The position numbers and the translations under genes were made by a program. From Planktotalea sp. (GTDB taxonomy: Bacteria > Pseudomonadota > Alphaproteobacteria > Rhodobacterales > Rhodobacteraceae), in assembly GCA_024645145.1 (NCBI GenBank), contig JAHEGL010000021.1:1-8738 (forward strand): a stretch of DNA of 8,738 nt, given 5' to 3'. Under the pieces are notes generated by a model. The model was not told the origin of the DNA, searched no databases, and saw only the letters and a list, made by a program, of their open reading frames with translations. Shown here piece by piece: positions 1 through 7,059 of the stretch (the stretch's first letter is position 1; each line of letters starts with the position of its first letter).

Positions 1-746
1 TCGCGGACGGATCGATCCAAGGTTTCTCTGCACGGATGCGCTGGCCTGGGTATCACAACGGCGCGCCCAACGGTTTGTGGTATATCTCGCCCGAACAGAT
101 GCAGGAAATCTATGAACTTGCCCTTGCTGAAGGCATTCAGGTGCACACGCATACCAACGGTGATCAAGCAACGCAGCTCGCCATTGAGAAGCTGGAACTT
201 GCTTTGAAAAAAGTGCCCTCAAACGATCATCGCTTTGTTTTGCAACACTGTCAGCTCGCTGATCGCGCGCAGTTCAAGAAGATGGCAGCGCTGAAGATGA
301 GTGTGAACTTATTTGCGAACCATCATTTCTATTGGGGCGATGAGCATTATCGCCTTACGGTTGGTCCGGATCGCGCGCTGCGCATGAACGCAACACGCAC
401 GGCGCTTGATTGTGGCGTACCGATGACTATCCATTCGGATGCACCGGTCACGCCGCTTGGTCCGTTGTTCACCGCTTGGTGCGCTGTGAACCGCTTGACC
501 GCGTCAGGCCGCACGCAAGGAGAGCATGAGAAAATCACTGTCAATGAAGCCCTTTGGGCGGTCACGATGGGCGCGGCGCATACATTGCATATGGATGGTC
601 AAATCGGCTCTATCGAGGTGGGCAAGCGCGCTGACTTCGCCGTTTTAGAAAGTGATCCTCGTGAAGCTGAGCCTGAAAAGCTGAAAGACGTTGAGGTGTG
701 GGGCACTGTTCAAGGTGGACGCGTGTTCGCCGCCGCTGATGCTTGA
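1..746 (+). CDS. Amidohydrolase family 3 (YtcJ-like) metal-dependent hydrolase, C-terminal part
   Basis: This gene is truncated by the left edge. The reading frame is open from base 3 to a TGA at 744-746, giving about 247 codons, roughly the C-terminal half of a family usually 530-580 residues long. Seen: a YtcJ-like opening (DGSIQGFSAR..WPGY), an HTHTNGDQ motif at 144-167 and a VLQHCQL motif near 237-257, whose histidines fit metal ligands. An IHSDAPVTP motif follows, with its Asp codon at 438-440, the usual catalytic/metal Asp of the amidohydrolase barrel. A C-terminal GxIExGKRADFAVLE segment (about 601-655) closes the composite beta-sandwich. Known for the family: cytoplasmic Zn-type hydrolases of amide or N-formyl bonds, including N-substituted formamide deformylase. 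Substrate here is unknown. No signal peptide can be judged because the N-terminus is missing. Its stop overlaps the start of the COG0523 GTPase by 8 bp, which indicates translational coupling. Family assignment is confident; function is not. Confidence 0.9.
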   Translation, partial: ADGSIQGFSARMRWPGYHNGAPNGLWYISPEQMQEIYELALAEGIQVHTHTNGDQATQLAIEKLELALKKVPSNDHRFVLQHCQLADRAQFKKMAALKMSVNLFANHHFYWGDEHYRLTVGPDRALRMNATRTALDCGVPMTIHSDAPVTPLGPLFTAWCAVNRLTASGRTQGEHEKITVNEALWAVTMGAAHTLHMDGQIGSIEVGKRADFAVLESDPREAEPEKLKDVEVWGTVQGGRVFAAADA

Positions 747-1638
747 GCCGCTACCCGTCACTATTATTGGTGGCTACTTGGGGGCGGGAAAAACGACGCT
801 GGTGAACCATCTGCTGCGCACTGCAAACGGGCGTAAACTGGCAGTGTTGGTTAATGAATTTGGCGCGCTCCCGATTGATGAGGACTTGATCGAAGCGCAA
901 GGCGACGATTTGATTTCCATCGCGGGTGGCTGCATTTGCTGCTCTTTCGGCTCAGACCTAAGCGCTGCTTTGATGGACCTCTCAGAACTGAACGTACGCC
1001 CGGATCAAGTGGTGATTGAATGCTCTGGCGTGGCAATTCCTTCGGCGATTACGGCCTCTGTCAGCTTACTTGATGGTTTTAAGCCGGATGGCACGGTTAT
1101 AATGGTCGATGCAGAAACCATCCAAGACGCAGCGATGGATGAATACATCGGCGACACGATCACACGGCAATTGGCGGACGCTGATTTGACCCTGATCAAC
1201 AAAGCCGACCTTGTGGACGACGCACATGTGGAGCGGCTCGAAACGTGGCTAACGACGCTGGCCCCGAATGCACGGTCCTTGGTCGCAGAGCATGGCAAAA
1301 CACCAATTGATATGGTGCTCGGGCTATGTGCAAACCCACGCGAGAGCCACCAAACGGGTCATGCGGATGGGTTGTTCGAGAGCATTGCACTATCGTGCCA
1401 TAACCCTGTGAATGGCGAAGCGCTTGCAAAGAAATTGACGCAAGACACGATGCATATCGCGCGCGCGAAGGGGTTCTTCATTGATGAAACAGGGGCTTTA
1501 AAAGCACTGCACATCGTGGGACGCCGGTTTGAGATTACGGATGCCCCTGCAAATGCGCCTTTAGGGATTGTGTGTATCGGGCTCAAAGGGCAGTTTGACG
1601 GTGATCTGATCCGCACGACCGCTAATGAGGCCCTATGA
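739..1638 (+). CDS. COG0523/CobW-family GTPase (putative metallochaperone)
   Basis: A 299-residue P-loop GTPase of the CobW/COG0523 G3E family, which as a family delivers Zn, Co or other metals to client enzymes in the cytoplasm. Seen: the start MLEPLPVTIIGGYLGAGKTT puts Walker A at residues 11-20. NEFG lies at 39-42, the family metal-binding motif CICC at 65-68, an ECSG Walker B-type segment at 94-97, and NKAD at 154-157 for guanine recognition. The CobW C-terminal domain runs from about residue 215 to 295 (RAKGFFID..., LHIVGRRFE). The ATG at 739 was chosen because it begins just before the conserved beta-strand; an in-frame TTG at 691 would add 16 unlike residues. The start lies inside the end of the amidohydrolase gene with no clear Shine-Dalgarno, so it is probably translated by coupling. 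The protein lacks the long His-rich stretch many relatives carry and is at the short end of the family. Metal and client are unknown; the upstream amidohydrolase is the obvious candidate. It is unlikely to be cobalamin CobW itself, as no cobalamin genes are near. Confidence 0.92.
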   Translation: MLEPLPVTIIGGYLGAGKTTLVNHLLRTANGRKLAVLVNEFGALPIDEDLIEAQGDDLISIAGGCICCSFGSDLSAALMDLSELNVRPDQVVIECSGVAIPSAITASVSLLDGFKPDGTVIMVDAETIQDAAMDEYIGDTITRQLADADLTLINKADLVDDAHVERLETWLTTLAPNARSLVAEHGKTPIDMVLGLCANPRESHQTGHADGLFESIALSCHNPVNGEALAKKLTQDTMHIARAKGFFIDETGALKALHIVGRRFEITDAPANAPLGIVCIGLKGQFDGDLIRTTANEAL

Positions 1639-3155
1639 CCAATCCGCTTTACGACGCTCTTTTTGCTCCTCATCAGGGCAAAAAAACGCCTTTCATTCAT
1701 GTACCAGATGGTCAAACCCTGACCCATGACGCGTTCTTGCGCATGTCGGCGCAGATTGCAGGAGCGTTAAGCGCGGCAGGTCTCATGGCCGGTGATCGTC
1801 TTGCGTTACAGGTTGAAAAATCGCCCCAAGCTTTGGCTGTGTATGCGGCTTGTGTGCAGAAAGGGATCATCTTTCTCCCCCTCAACACCGCCTACACCGC
1901 TGTCGAGCTAGAGTATTTCATCGACAATAGCGGCGCTAAGCTTGTGATCTGTGATCCGGGCAAAGAAGAAAGTATCGCTCAGATCACAGCGCGCACAGGT
2001 GCGGCATTGATGACGCTCGGTGCAGATGGCAGCGGCAGCCTGATGCGCATAGCCAGCACGCAAAGTCAGACCACTGAAACGACCCCGCGCAACGGCGACG
2101 ATTTGGCTGCGTTTCTGTATACCTCTGGCACAACAGGGCGTTCCAAAGGAGCGATGTTAAGCCAGAACAATCTGCTCTCTAATGCGCAGGTTCTGAAAGA
2201 CTACTGGGGGTTCAGCAAGGACGATGTCCTGCTTCATGCTTTGCCTATTTTCCACACGCACGGGCTTTTTGTAGCGAGCAACATTATGCTTCTTACTGGC
2301 GGTGCGATGATATTTATGCGCGCGTTCAATCCCGATACGATCCTTGCGCAAATGCCCAATGCAACCACGATGATGGGCGTGCCAACATTTTATACGCGTC
2401 TGTTGGATCATACGGGCTTCACCAAAGAGGTAGCGGCGCATATGCGACTGTTTATTTCTGGTTCTGCCCCCATGCTTAGTGAAACTCACGAGCAATTCGA
2501 AGCGCGCACAGGTCAGCGTATTCTTGAACGCTATGGCATGACCGAAACGAACATGAACACGTCCAATCCCTATGAAGGCGAGCGCAAAGCAGGCACCGTC
2601 GGATTTCCGCTACCGGGTGTTGAGTTGAAAGTTTGTGATCCTGGAAATGGCGCCGAACTAGATCAAGGTGAGATTGGCGTGCTCGAAGTACGCGGCCCGA
2701 ATGTGTTTCAGGGCTACTGGCAAATGCCCGAAAAGACCGCAGAAGAGCTACGCGAAGACGGCTTTTTTATCACTGGTGATTTGGGGATGATCGACGCGGA
2801 TGGGTATGTTCAGATCGTCGGGCGCGGTAAGGATCTCATCATTTCGGGTGGTTATAACATTTACCCCAAAGAGATTGAGTTGGTGATTGACGATCAGCCC
2901 GGCGTTAAGGAAAGCGCCGTCATCGGCGTGCCGCACCCTGATTTCGGCGAAAGTCCTGTTGCAATTGTCGTGCCTGAGGGCGACGGCCCCGACATCACCC
3001 AGATCACAGAGGCGTGTCATGCAGCACTTGCCCGCTTTAAACATCCGCGCGAAATCCTTATCTGTGACGCCCTGCCCCGTAACACGATGGGCAAGGTCCA
3101 AAAGAATATCCTGCGCGATGAGCACAACGCGCTGTTCGCTAACAAAGAAAGTTAA
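1635..3155 (+). CDS. matB: Malonyl-CoA synthetase (MatB), AMP-forming
   Basis: A 506-residue ANL-superfamily acyl-CoA ligase that should convert malonate (possibly methylmalonate), ATP and CoA to malonyl-CoA, AMP and PPi in the cytoplasm. Seen: the AMP-binding P-loop TSGTTGRSKG at residues 163-172; PIFHTHGLF with Thr208; the A5 motif RYGMTETNMNTSNPYEGER starting at Arg299; TGD at 380-382; the hinge GRGKDLIISGGYN; and a C-terminal PRNTMGKVQK with Lys487, the adenylation lysine that is acetylated in characterised MatB proteins. The TETNMNTSNPY block and HTHG segment are close to rhizobial and Rhodopseudomonas MatB as I recall them, which separates it from acetyl- or fatty acyl-CoA ligases. Thr208 and Met307 match, offset by one, the malonate-pocket residues reported for Rhizobium trifolii MatB (from memory). 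The ATG overlaps the preceding TGA as ATGA, with GAGG four bases upstream. No malonyl-CoA decarboxylase (matA) or malonate transporter (matC) is in view, so its malonate source is unclear. Confidence 0.9.
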   Translation: MTNPLYDALFAPHQGKKTPFIHVPDGQTLTHDAFLRMSAQIAGALSAAGLMAGDRLALQVEKSPQALAVYAACVQKGIIFLPLNTAYTAVELEYFIDNSGAKLVICDPGKEESIAQITARTGAALMTLGADGSGSLMRIASTQSQTTETTPRNGDDLAAFLYTSGTTGRSKGAMLSQNNLLSNAQVLKDYWGFSKDDVLLHALPIFHTHGLFVASNIMLLTGGAMIFMRAFNPDTILAQMPNATTMMGVPTFYTRLLDHTGFTKEVAAHMRLFISGSAPMLSETHEQFEARTGQRILERYGMTETNMNTSNPYEGERKAGTVGFPLPGVELKVCDPGNGAELDQGEIGVLEVRGPNVFQGYWQMPEKTAEELREDGFFITGDLGMIDADGYVQIVGRGKDLIISGGYNIYPKEIELVIDDQPGVKESAVIGVPHPDFGESPVAIVVPEGDGPDITQITEACHAALARFKHPREILICDALPRNTMGKVQKNILRDEHNALFANKES

Positions 3156-3158
3156 CCC

Positions 3159-4016
3159 ATGAGCAATAAAGACGAATACACGCCCCCAAAGGTCTGGACT
3201 TGGGAACAAGAAAGCGGCGGCACATTTGCCTCTATCAACCGCCCAATCGCGGGCGCGACCCATGACAAAGAGCTGCCGCGCGGCGAGCATCCGTTGCAGC
3301 TACATTCTATGGGTACGCCCAATGGTGTGAAGGTCACGATCATGCTCGAAGAACTGCTCGCGCTTGGGCACAAAGGTGCCGAGTACGACGCGTGGATGAT
3401 CAAGATTGGCGATGGTGATCAATTCGGGTCTGGCTTTGTCGACGCCAATCCAAACTCGAAAATCCCAGCGCTGCTGGATTATTCTGGCGGTGGTGATCCC
3501 ATTCGCGTCTTTGAGAGCGCTTCGATCCTGATGCACTTGGCCGAAAAATTCGGAGCGTTTATTCCTGAGGGACAAGCGCGCGTTGAATGCTTTAACTGGC
3601 TGTTCTGGCAAATGGGCAGTGCGCCATACTTGGGTGGCGGGTTTGGTCACTTCTACGCATATGCACCGTTCAAAATGGAATACCCCATCAACCGTTTTGC
3701 AATGGAAGTGAAACGTCAAATGGATGTTCTGGATCGTCATTTAGCGGAGAACGAATATTTGGCGGGATCAGAATATTCTATCGCTGATATCGCAACTTGG
3801 CCTTGGTATGGTCGCTTGGCAGAGGGCAAAGCCTATGATGCTGGCGAATTCTTGGATGTGAAGAGCTACGAGAACGTACAACGCTGGACCAAGCAAATTG
3901 AGGCGCGTGACGCAGTCAAGCGCGGCAAGATTGTGAATGTCGCTTGGGGCGAGGAAAATTCGCAGCTCCCAAATCGACATTCTGCTGCGGAGATCGATGC
4001 GGTGCTGGCCAAATAA
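3159..4016 (+). CDS. yghU: YghU-like glutathione S-transferase / disulfide-bond reductase
   Basis: A 285-residue cytosolic GST very close in length and sequence to E. coli YghU (288 residues as recalled), a nu-class GST with glutathione-dependent disulfide-bond reductase and peroxidase activity. Seen: an N-terminal extension (TPPKVWTWEQ...GGTFASINRP) typical of YghU; a thioredoxin-like domain with TPNG at 53-56, where Thr/Asn replace the usual catalytic Tyr/Ser/Cys; NPNSKIPAL at 97-105; and the glutathione-binding Glu119-Ser120 (VFESASIL). A helical C-terminal GST domain follows from about residue 138 (FNWLFWQMGSAP, GGGFGHFYAYAP, YSIADIATWPW). There is no signal peptide. The start is 3 bp after the matB stop, so it is probably the last gene of the same operon, and a terminator-like inverted repeat follows at 4023. 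The Shine-Dalgarno is weak (GAAAG at 3147-3151). No functional link to malonate metabolism is evident; it may simply be a co-transcribed redox enzyme. Confidence 0.93.
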   Translation: MSNKDEYTPPKVWTWEQESGGTFASINRPIAGATHDKELPRGEHPLQLHSMGTPNGVKVTIMLEELLALGHKGAEYDAWMIKIGDGDQFGSGFVDANPNSKIPALLDYSGGGDPIRVFESASILMHLAEKFGAFIPEGQARVECFNWLFWQMGSAPYLGGGFGHFYAYAPFKMEYPINRFAMEVKRQMDVLDRHLAENEYLAGSEYSIADIATWPWYGRLAEGKAYDAGEFLDVKSYENVQRWTKQIEARDAVKRGKIVNVAWGEENSQLPNRHSAAEIDAVLAK

Positions 4017-4022
4017 ACTGTC

Positions 4023-4071
4023 AATTTTCGGCCCTTTTCGTATGGATTTTCTATCCTTGGGGCCGAAAATT
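4023..4071 (+). terminator. Putative terminator: 12-bp perfect inverted repeat after yghU
   Basis: The arm AATTTTCGGCCC (4023-4034) is perfectly complementary to GGGCCGAAAATT (4060-4071), with a 25-nt loop. The loop itself contains a small GGAT/ATCC hairpin (4044-4056). A short T-rich stretch (CACTTTTGTT) follows on the + strand. It begins 7 bp after the yghU stop and precedes a new operon, which fits transcription termination. The AT-rich outer stem and the long loop are not canonical for an intrinsic terminator. An mRNA-stabilising hairpin or a protein-binding palindrome is an alternative. Confidence 0.6.
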
Positions 4072-4140
4072 CACTTTTGTTCATAAAATCCGACAAAATT
4101 TCTTGGTTTTTAGTTCAAGGCACTCTTGTGCTTTTGACGA

Positions 4141-4161
4141 TTCGCCTCACATTAAGGCGAG
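4141..4161 (+). promoter_or_regulatory. Short hairpin in the mrp leader
   Basis: TCGCCT (4142-4147) pairs with AGGCGA (4155-4160) around a 7-nt loop, and a T-G wobble at 4141/4161 could extend the stem. It ends 16 bases before the Shine-Dalgarno of mrpAB. It could be an operator for a dimeric regulator or an RNA hairpin in the leader. It is short enough that chance is possible. Confidence 0.3.
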
Positions 4162-4177
4162 ATCCCAAATCTTTGCC

Positions 4178-4183
4178 AAGGAG
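4178..4183 (+). promoter_or_regulatory. Strong Shine-Dalgarno (AAGGAG) that fixes the GTG start of mrpAB
   Basis: AAGGAG lies five bases before the GTG at 4189. No ATG is available at a suitable distance, and the first in-frame ATG (4246) would remove the first membrane helix. The GTG start is therefore well supported. Confidence 0.8.
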
Positions 4184-4188
4184 TTCGC

Positions 4189-7059
4189 GTGTCCCTCTTC
4201 TTTATCGTTGCTCTACCGTTCTTTGGAGCACTGCTCCCTGGCCTTATGAATTCCGCAGGACGCGCGGCGACAGCGGGCGTGACATTTACTGTCACTTTGG
4301 CGGCGTTCATCGGGCTGTTGACCAACCTGCCTAGCGTACTGGCGGGAGACGTCGTCATGGCACGTATCGATTGGATGCCGCTTCTGGGGCTGAACTTCTC
4401 GCTTATGCTAGATGGACTTGGCTTTTTCTTTGCGCTTTTGATCCTGGGGATCGGCCTCTTGATTATCTCCTACGGCCGCAACTATCTGAGCTGCGATGAT
4501 AATGTGGGGCAGTTTTTTACCTACCTTCTGCTTTTCCAAGGCGCGATGGTCGGCATTGTTCTAAGCGATAACATATTGCTTTTGCTCGTCTTCTGGGAGC
4601 TGACGTCACTTTCTTCATTCCTGCTGATCGGTTACTGGAAGCACCTGCCAGAGGGTCGCCAAGGCGCGCGCATGGCGCTTGCCGTGACTGGCATGGGTGG
4701 CCTCGCGATGATAGGCGGTATGCTAATGCTTGGCCAGATTGCAGGCAGCTATGACCTAAGCGTTATTTTGCAAAACCGTGAGTTGATCCAAGCTGACCCG
4801 CTTTACGTGCCAGCGCTAATCCTTATTTTGCTCGGCTGCTTTACTAAATCAGCGCAATTTCCGTTCCACTTCTGGCTGCCACATGCCATGGCCGCCCCAA
4901 CCCCTGTTTCAGCCTATCTGCACTCCGCGACGATGGTGAAAGCGGGTATCTTTCTGATGGCGCGCATGTGGCCTGTGTTGTCGGGTACGCCGGAATGGTT
5001 CGTCATTGTCACCACTGCCGGTTTGATCACGATGGTCTTGGGCTCGGTCATTGCGCTGTTCAAGCACAACCTGAAAGCGCTGTTGGCCTTTTCAACCGTC
5101 AGTCATTTGGGTCTTATCACGATGCTTTTGGGCACGGGCACCGCCTTTGGCGCAATGGCGGCGATGTTCCACATCCTTAACCACGCGACGTTCAAAGCTG
5201 CACTCTTTATGTCTGCTGGTATCATCGATCACGAAGCACATACCCGAGACATTCGTCGTCTTGGTGGCCTGCGCAAGCTCATGCCAATCACGTTTATCGT
5301 CGCATCACTTGCCGCGCTGTCTATGGCAGGCATTCCACTTTTGAATGGTTTTCTTTCCAAAGAAATGATGCTCGAGGAAGCCAATCACACCGTCTTGTTT
5401 AACACACCTTGGTTGGTGCCATTTCTGGCGACTATTGGATCGCTTTTCTCTGCTGCATATTGCTTCCGCTTAATTGGTCACGTGTTCCTTGGACCTGTGC
5501 GCGACGACTATCCGGCGAAACCCCATGACCCGGGTGCAGGTCTTTGGCTTCCACCTGCAATTTTGGTTGTTCTTGTTGTCGTTATCGGCATCGCGCCGTT
5601 CCTTGCTGAACCGTTTGTAAAGCTTGTCACAGCTTCTGTTCTTGGAGAGGCAGCTGAAGTTCCGAAGGCCTACTTCAAGATTTGGCATGGTTTGGTGCCC
5701 GCACTTTACATGTCTATCGTCGCAGTTGTTGGTGGTTTGATCATGCTTGCTGTCTTCAAGCCATCCTTACGGATTTGGGACGCACTACCGCGCCCAGAGG
5801 CGAAAGTGATCTTTGAAGCCATCGTTGAAAGTGTCGCCACTTTGGCACGCGCGATTATCTTGCCACTGCACAATGGTGCCTTTTCACGCTACGCCGCGAT
5901 TGCCGCAATCACTATGGTCGCCGTCGGCTATCACGCTTGGAGCACAGGAACGATCGCTGCGCCAACCCGTGACATGCAGCCGGCCAACGCAGTCGCAATT
6001 GGTGGGTGGTTGATGCTTGTGGCAGCAACAGCCGGCATGGTCATGATGCACCGCAATCGCCTTTTGTCGCTGATTTTGATTGGTATTGTCGGCCTTATGG
6101 TTTCCGTCGGGTTCGTTTTCTTCAGCGCCCCAGACCTAGCCATGACGCAGTTCACCGTTGAGGTTGTTACAATCATCTTGCTTTTGTTGGCGTTGAATTT
6201 CTTACCCAACATGACACCTATTGAAAGCTCTGTTTTGCGCCGCGTTCGTGACGCGAGCATTGCAATTTTTGGTGGCCTCGCAACCTTTGCACTGTCCTAT
6301 CACTACATGCTACGCGACGCTGTCACTGCGCCCATTTCAGAGTTCCACCTAGCAAATTCATACAAAGGTGGCGGCGGTACGAATGTGGTAAATGTGATCC
6401 TCGTCGATTTCCGTGGCTTTGATACCTACGGTGAGATCATCGTGCTCGGTATCGCCGCTTTGCTAATTTATGCGCTGACAGAAACACTACTTGGTGGGCC
6501 TGTGCGTGCGCGTTTGTTGAACCGCAAGCCCGATCAAAAGCGCGCTGGAAACCAGCATCCAATGATGATGGTCGTCCTCACGCGCGGTATTATGCCGGTT
6601 GTCTTATTGGTCGGTTTCTACATCTTCCTGCGCGGTCACAATGAGCCGGGCGGCGGATTTATCGCTGGTCTGATCGTCTCGATCGCCGTTGTTATGCAAT
6701 ATATGGCAAGCGGTTTTGGATGGGCGTCGGCGCGTTTACGCTACCCCTATCACGGTGTCATCGGGGCGGGCGTTTTGATCGCTGGCTTTACAGGCATCGG
6801 GTCATGGTTTGTTGGCAAGCCTTTCCTCACATCCGATTTCACCTACGTCCGCATCCCACCGTTTGAGGAATTCGAATTGGCGACAGCTGCATTATTCGAC
6901 CTTGGCGTCTTCTTGGCCGTCGTTGGCGCAGTAATGCTATCGCTTGAGAGTTTCTCACGCCTTGCACGTCAAGCGGGTGGCCCAGAAAGCGAACACGCGA
7001 TGGAAATTGACCCATCTCGTGATGATCCAAAAGAGCAAGCTGCGAAGGAGGCCGTGTAA
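4189..7059 (+). CDS. mrpA: Fused MrpA-MrpB subunit of multisubunit Na+(K+)/H+ antiporter
   Basis: A 956-residue polytopic inner-membrane protein, the largest subunit of the Mrp/Mnh/Pha cation/proton antiporter, related to the NuoL and NuoM/N proton-pumping subunits of complex I. Seen in order: a NuoL-like antiporter domain (about 1-480) with Glu137 in LLVFWELTSLSSFL, Lys220 in CFTKSAQFPFHFWLPHA and Lys296 in HNLKALLAFSTVSHLG. These correspond with a constant offset of three to Glu140, Lys223 and Lys299 of Bacillus MrpA (numbering from memory). A DUF4040/MbhD-like segment (about 615-690) carries Glu658 in MTQFTVEVVTIILLLLALNF. From about residue 790 there is a complete MrpB domain (LTRGIMPVVLLVGFYIFLRG, then HNEPGGGF), ending in a charged cytoplasmic-type tail. 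The fusion is the arrangement of 'group 2' mrp operons in proteobacteria, so no separate mrpB is expected. It starts with GTG behind a strong Shine-Dalgarno. Its stop overlaps the mrpC start by one base (TAATG). Likely role: Na+ or K+ extrusion, pH and salt tolerance; which ion is transported cannot be read from sequence. Confidence 0.95.
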   Translation: MSLFFIVALPFFGALLPGLMNSAGRAATAGVTFTVTLAAFIGLLTNLPSVLAGDVVMARIDWMPLLGLNFSLMLDGLGFFFALLILGIGLLIISYGRNYLSCDDNVGQFFTYLLLFQGAMVGIVLSDNILLLLVFWELTSLSSFLLIGYWKHLPEGRQGARMALAVTGMGGLAMIGGMLMLGQIAGSYDLSVILQNRELIQADPLYVPALILILLGCFTKSAQFPFHFWLPHAMAAPTPVSAYLHSATMVKAGIFLMARMWPVLSGTPEWFVIVTTAGLITMVLGSVIALFKHNLKALLAFSTVSHLGLITMLLGTGTAFGAMAAMFHILNHATFKAALFMSAGIIDHEAHTRDIRRLGGLRKLMPITFIVASLAALSMAGIPLLNGFLSKEMMLEEANHTVLFNTPWLVPFLATIGSLFSAAYCFRLIGHVFLGPVRDDYPAKPHDPGAGLWLPPAILVVLVVVIGIAPFLAEPFVKLVTASVLGEAAEVPKAYFKIWHGLVPALYMSIVAVVGGLIMLAVFKPSLRIWDALPRPEAKVIFEAIVESVATLARAIILPLHNGAFSRYAAIAAITMVAVGYHAWSTGTIAAPTRDMQPANAVAIGGWLMLVAATAGMVMMHRNRLLSLILIGIVGLMVSVGFVFFSAPDLAMTQFTVEVVTIILLLLALNFLPNMTPIESSVLRRVRDASIAIFGGLATFALSYHYMLRDAVTAPISEFHLANSYKGGGGTNVVNVILVDFRGFDTYGEIIVLGIAALLIYALTETLLGGPVRARLLNRKPDQKRAGNQHPMMMVVLTRGIMPVVLLVGFYIFLRGHNEPGGGFIAGLIVSIAVVMQYMASGFGWASARLRYPYHGVIGAGVLIAGFTGIGSWFVGKPFLTSDFTYVRIPPFEEFELATAALFDLGVFLAVVGAVMLSLESFSRLARQAGGPESEHAMEIDPSRDDPKEQAAKEAV

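Larger units (their letters stand above)
4072..4188 (+). promoter_or_regulatory. Probable promoter/5' leader region of the mrp operon, no clear promoter boxes
   Basis: This is the only non-coding space from which the antiporter operon could be separately transcribed. The first part is markedly AT-rich (4075-4115), as expected upstream of a promoter. A TTGACG at 4134-4139 resembles a -35 box but has no acceptable -10 box 16-18 bases downstream, so I do not assign a start site. The assignment rests on position and composition only. Confidence 0.4.

Noticed and set aside
691..738. Upstream TTG start for the COG0523 gene adding 16 residues
   Set aside because: The added residues do not fit the family N-terminus; the ATG at 739 begins directly before the conserved P-loop strand.
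2748..3290. 180-codon open frame on the minus strand across the matB/yghU junction
   Set aside because: It lies wholly antisense to two well-recognised genes, has no recognisable domain, and its codon use mirrors the opposite strand. It is a shadow frame.
3300..3740. 146-codon open frame on the minus strand inside yghU
   Set aside because: It is antisense to a highly conserved GST and shows no family resemblance.
1..4016. A complete malonate utilisation (mat) operon
   Set aside because: Only matB is recognisable; neither a malonyl-CoA decarboxylase nor a malonate carrier is present in the window.
4134..4139. TTGACG as a -35 promoter box for the mrp operon
   Set aside because: No TATAAT-like hexamer occurs at 16-18 bp spacing; the expected position reads GC-rich sequence.
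3944..4249. 101-codon + strand frame spanning the end of yghU and the intergenic region
   Set aside because: It runs through the terminator-like repeat, overlaps both neighbouring genes in a different frame, and looks compositionally unlike a protein.
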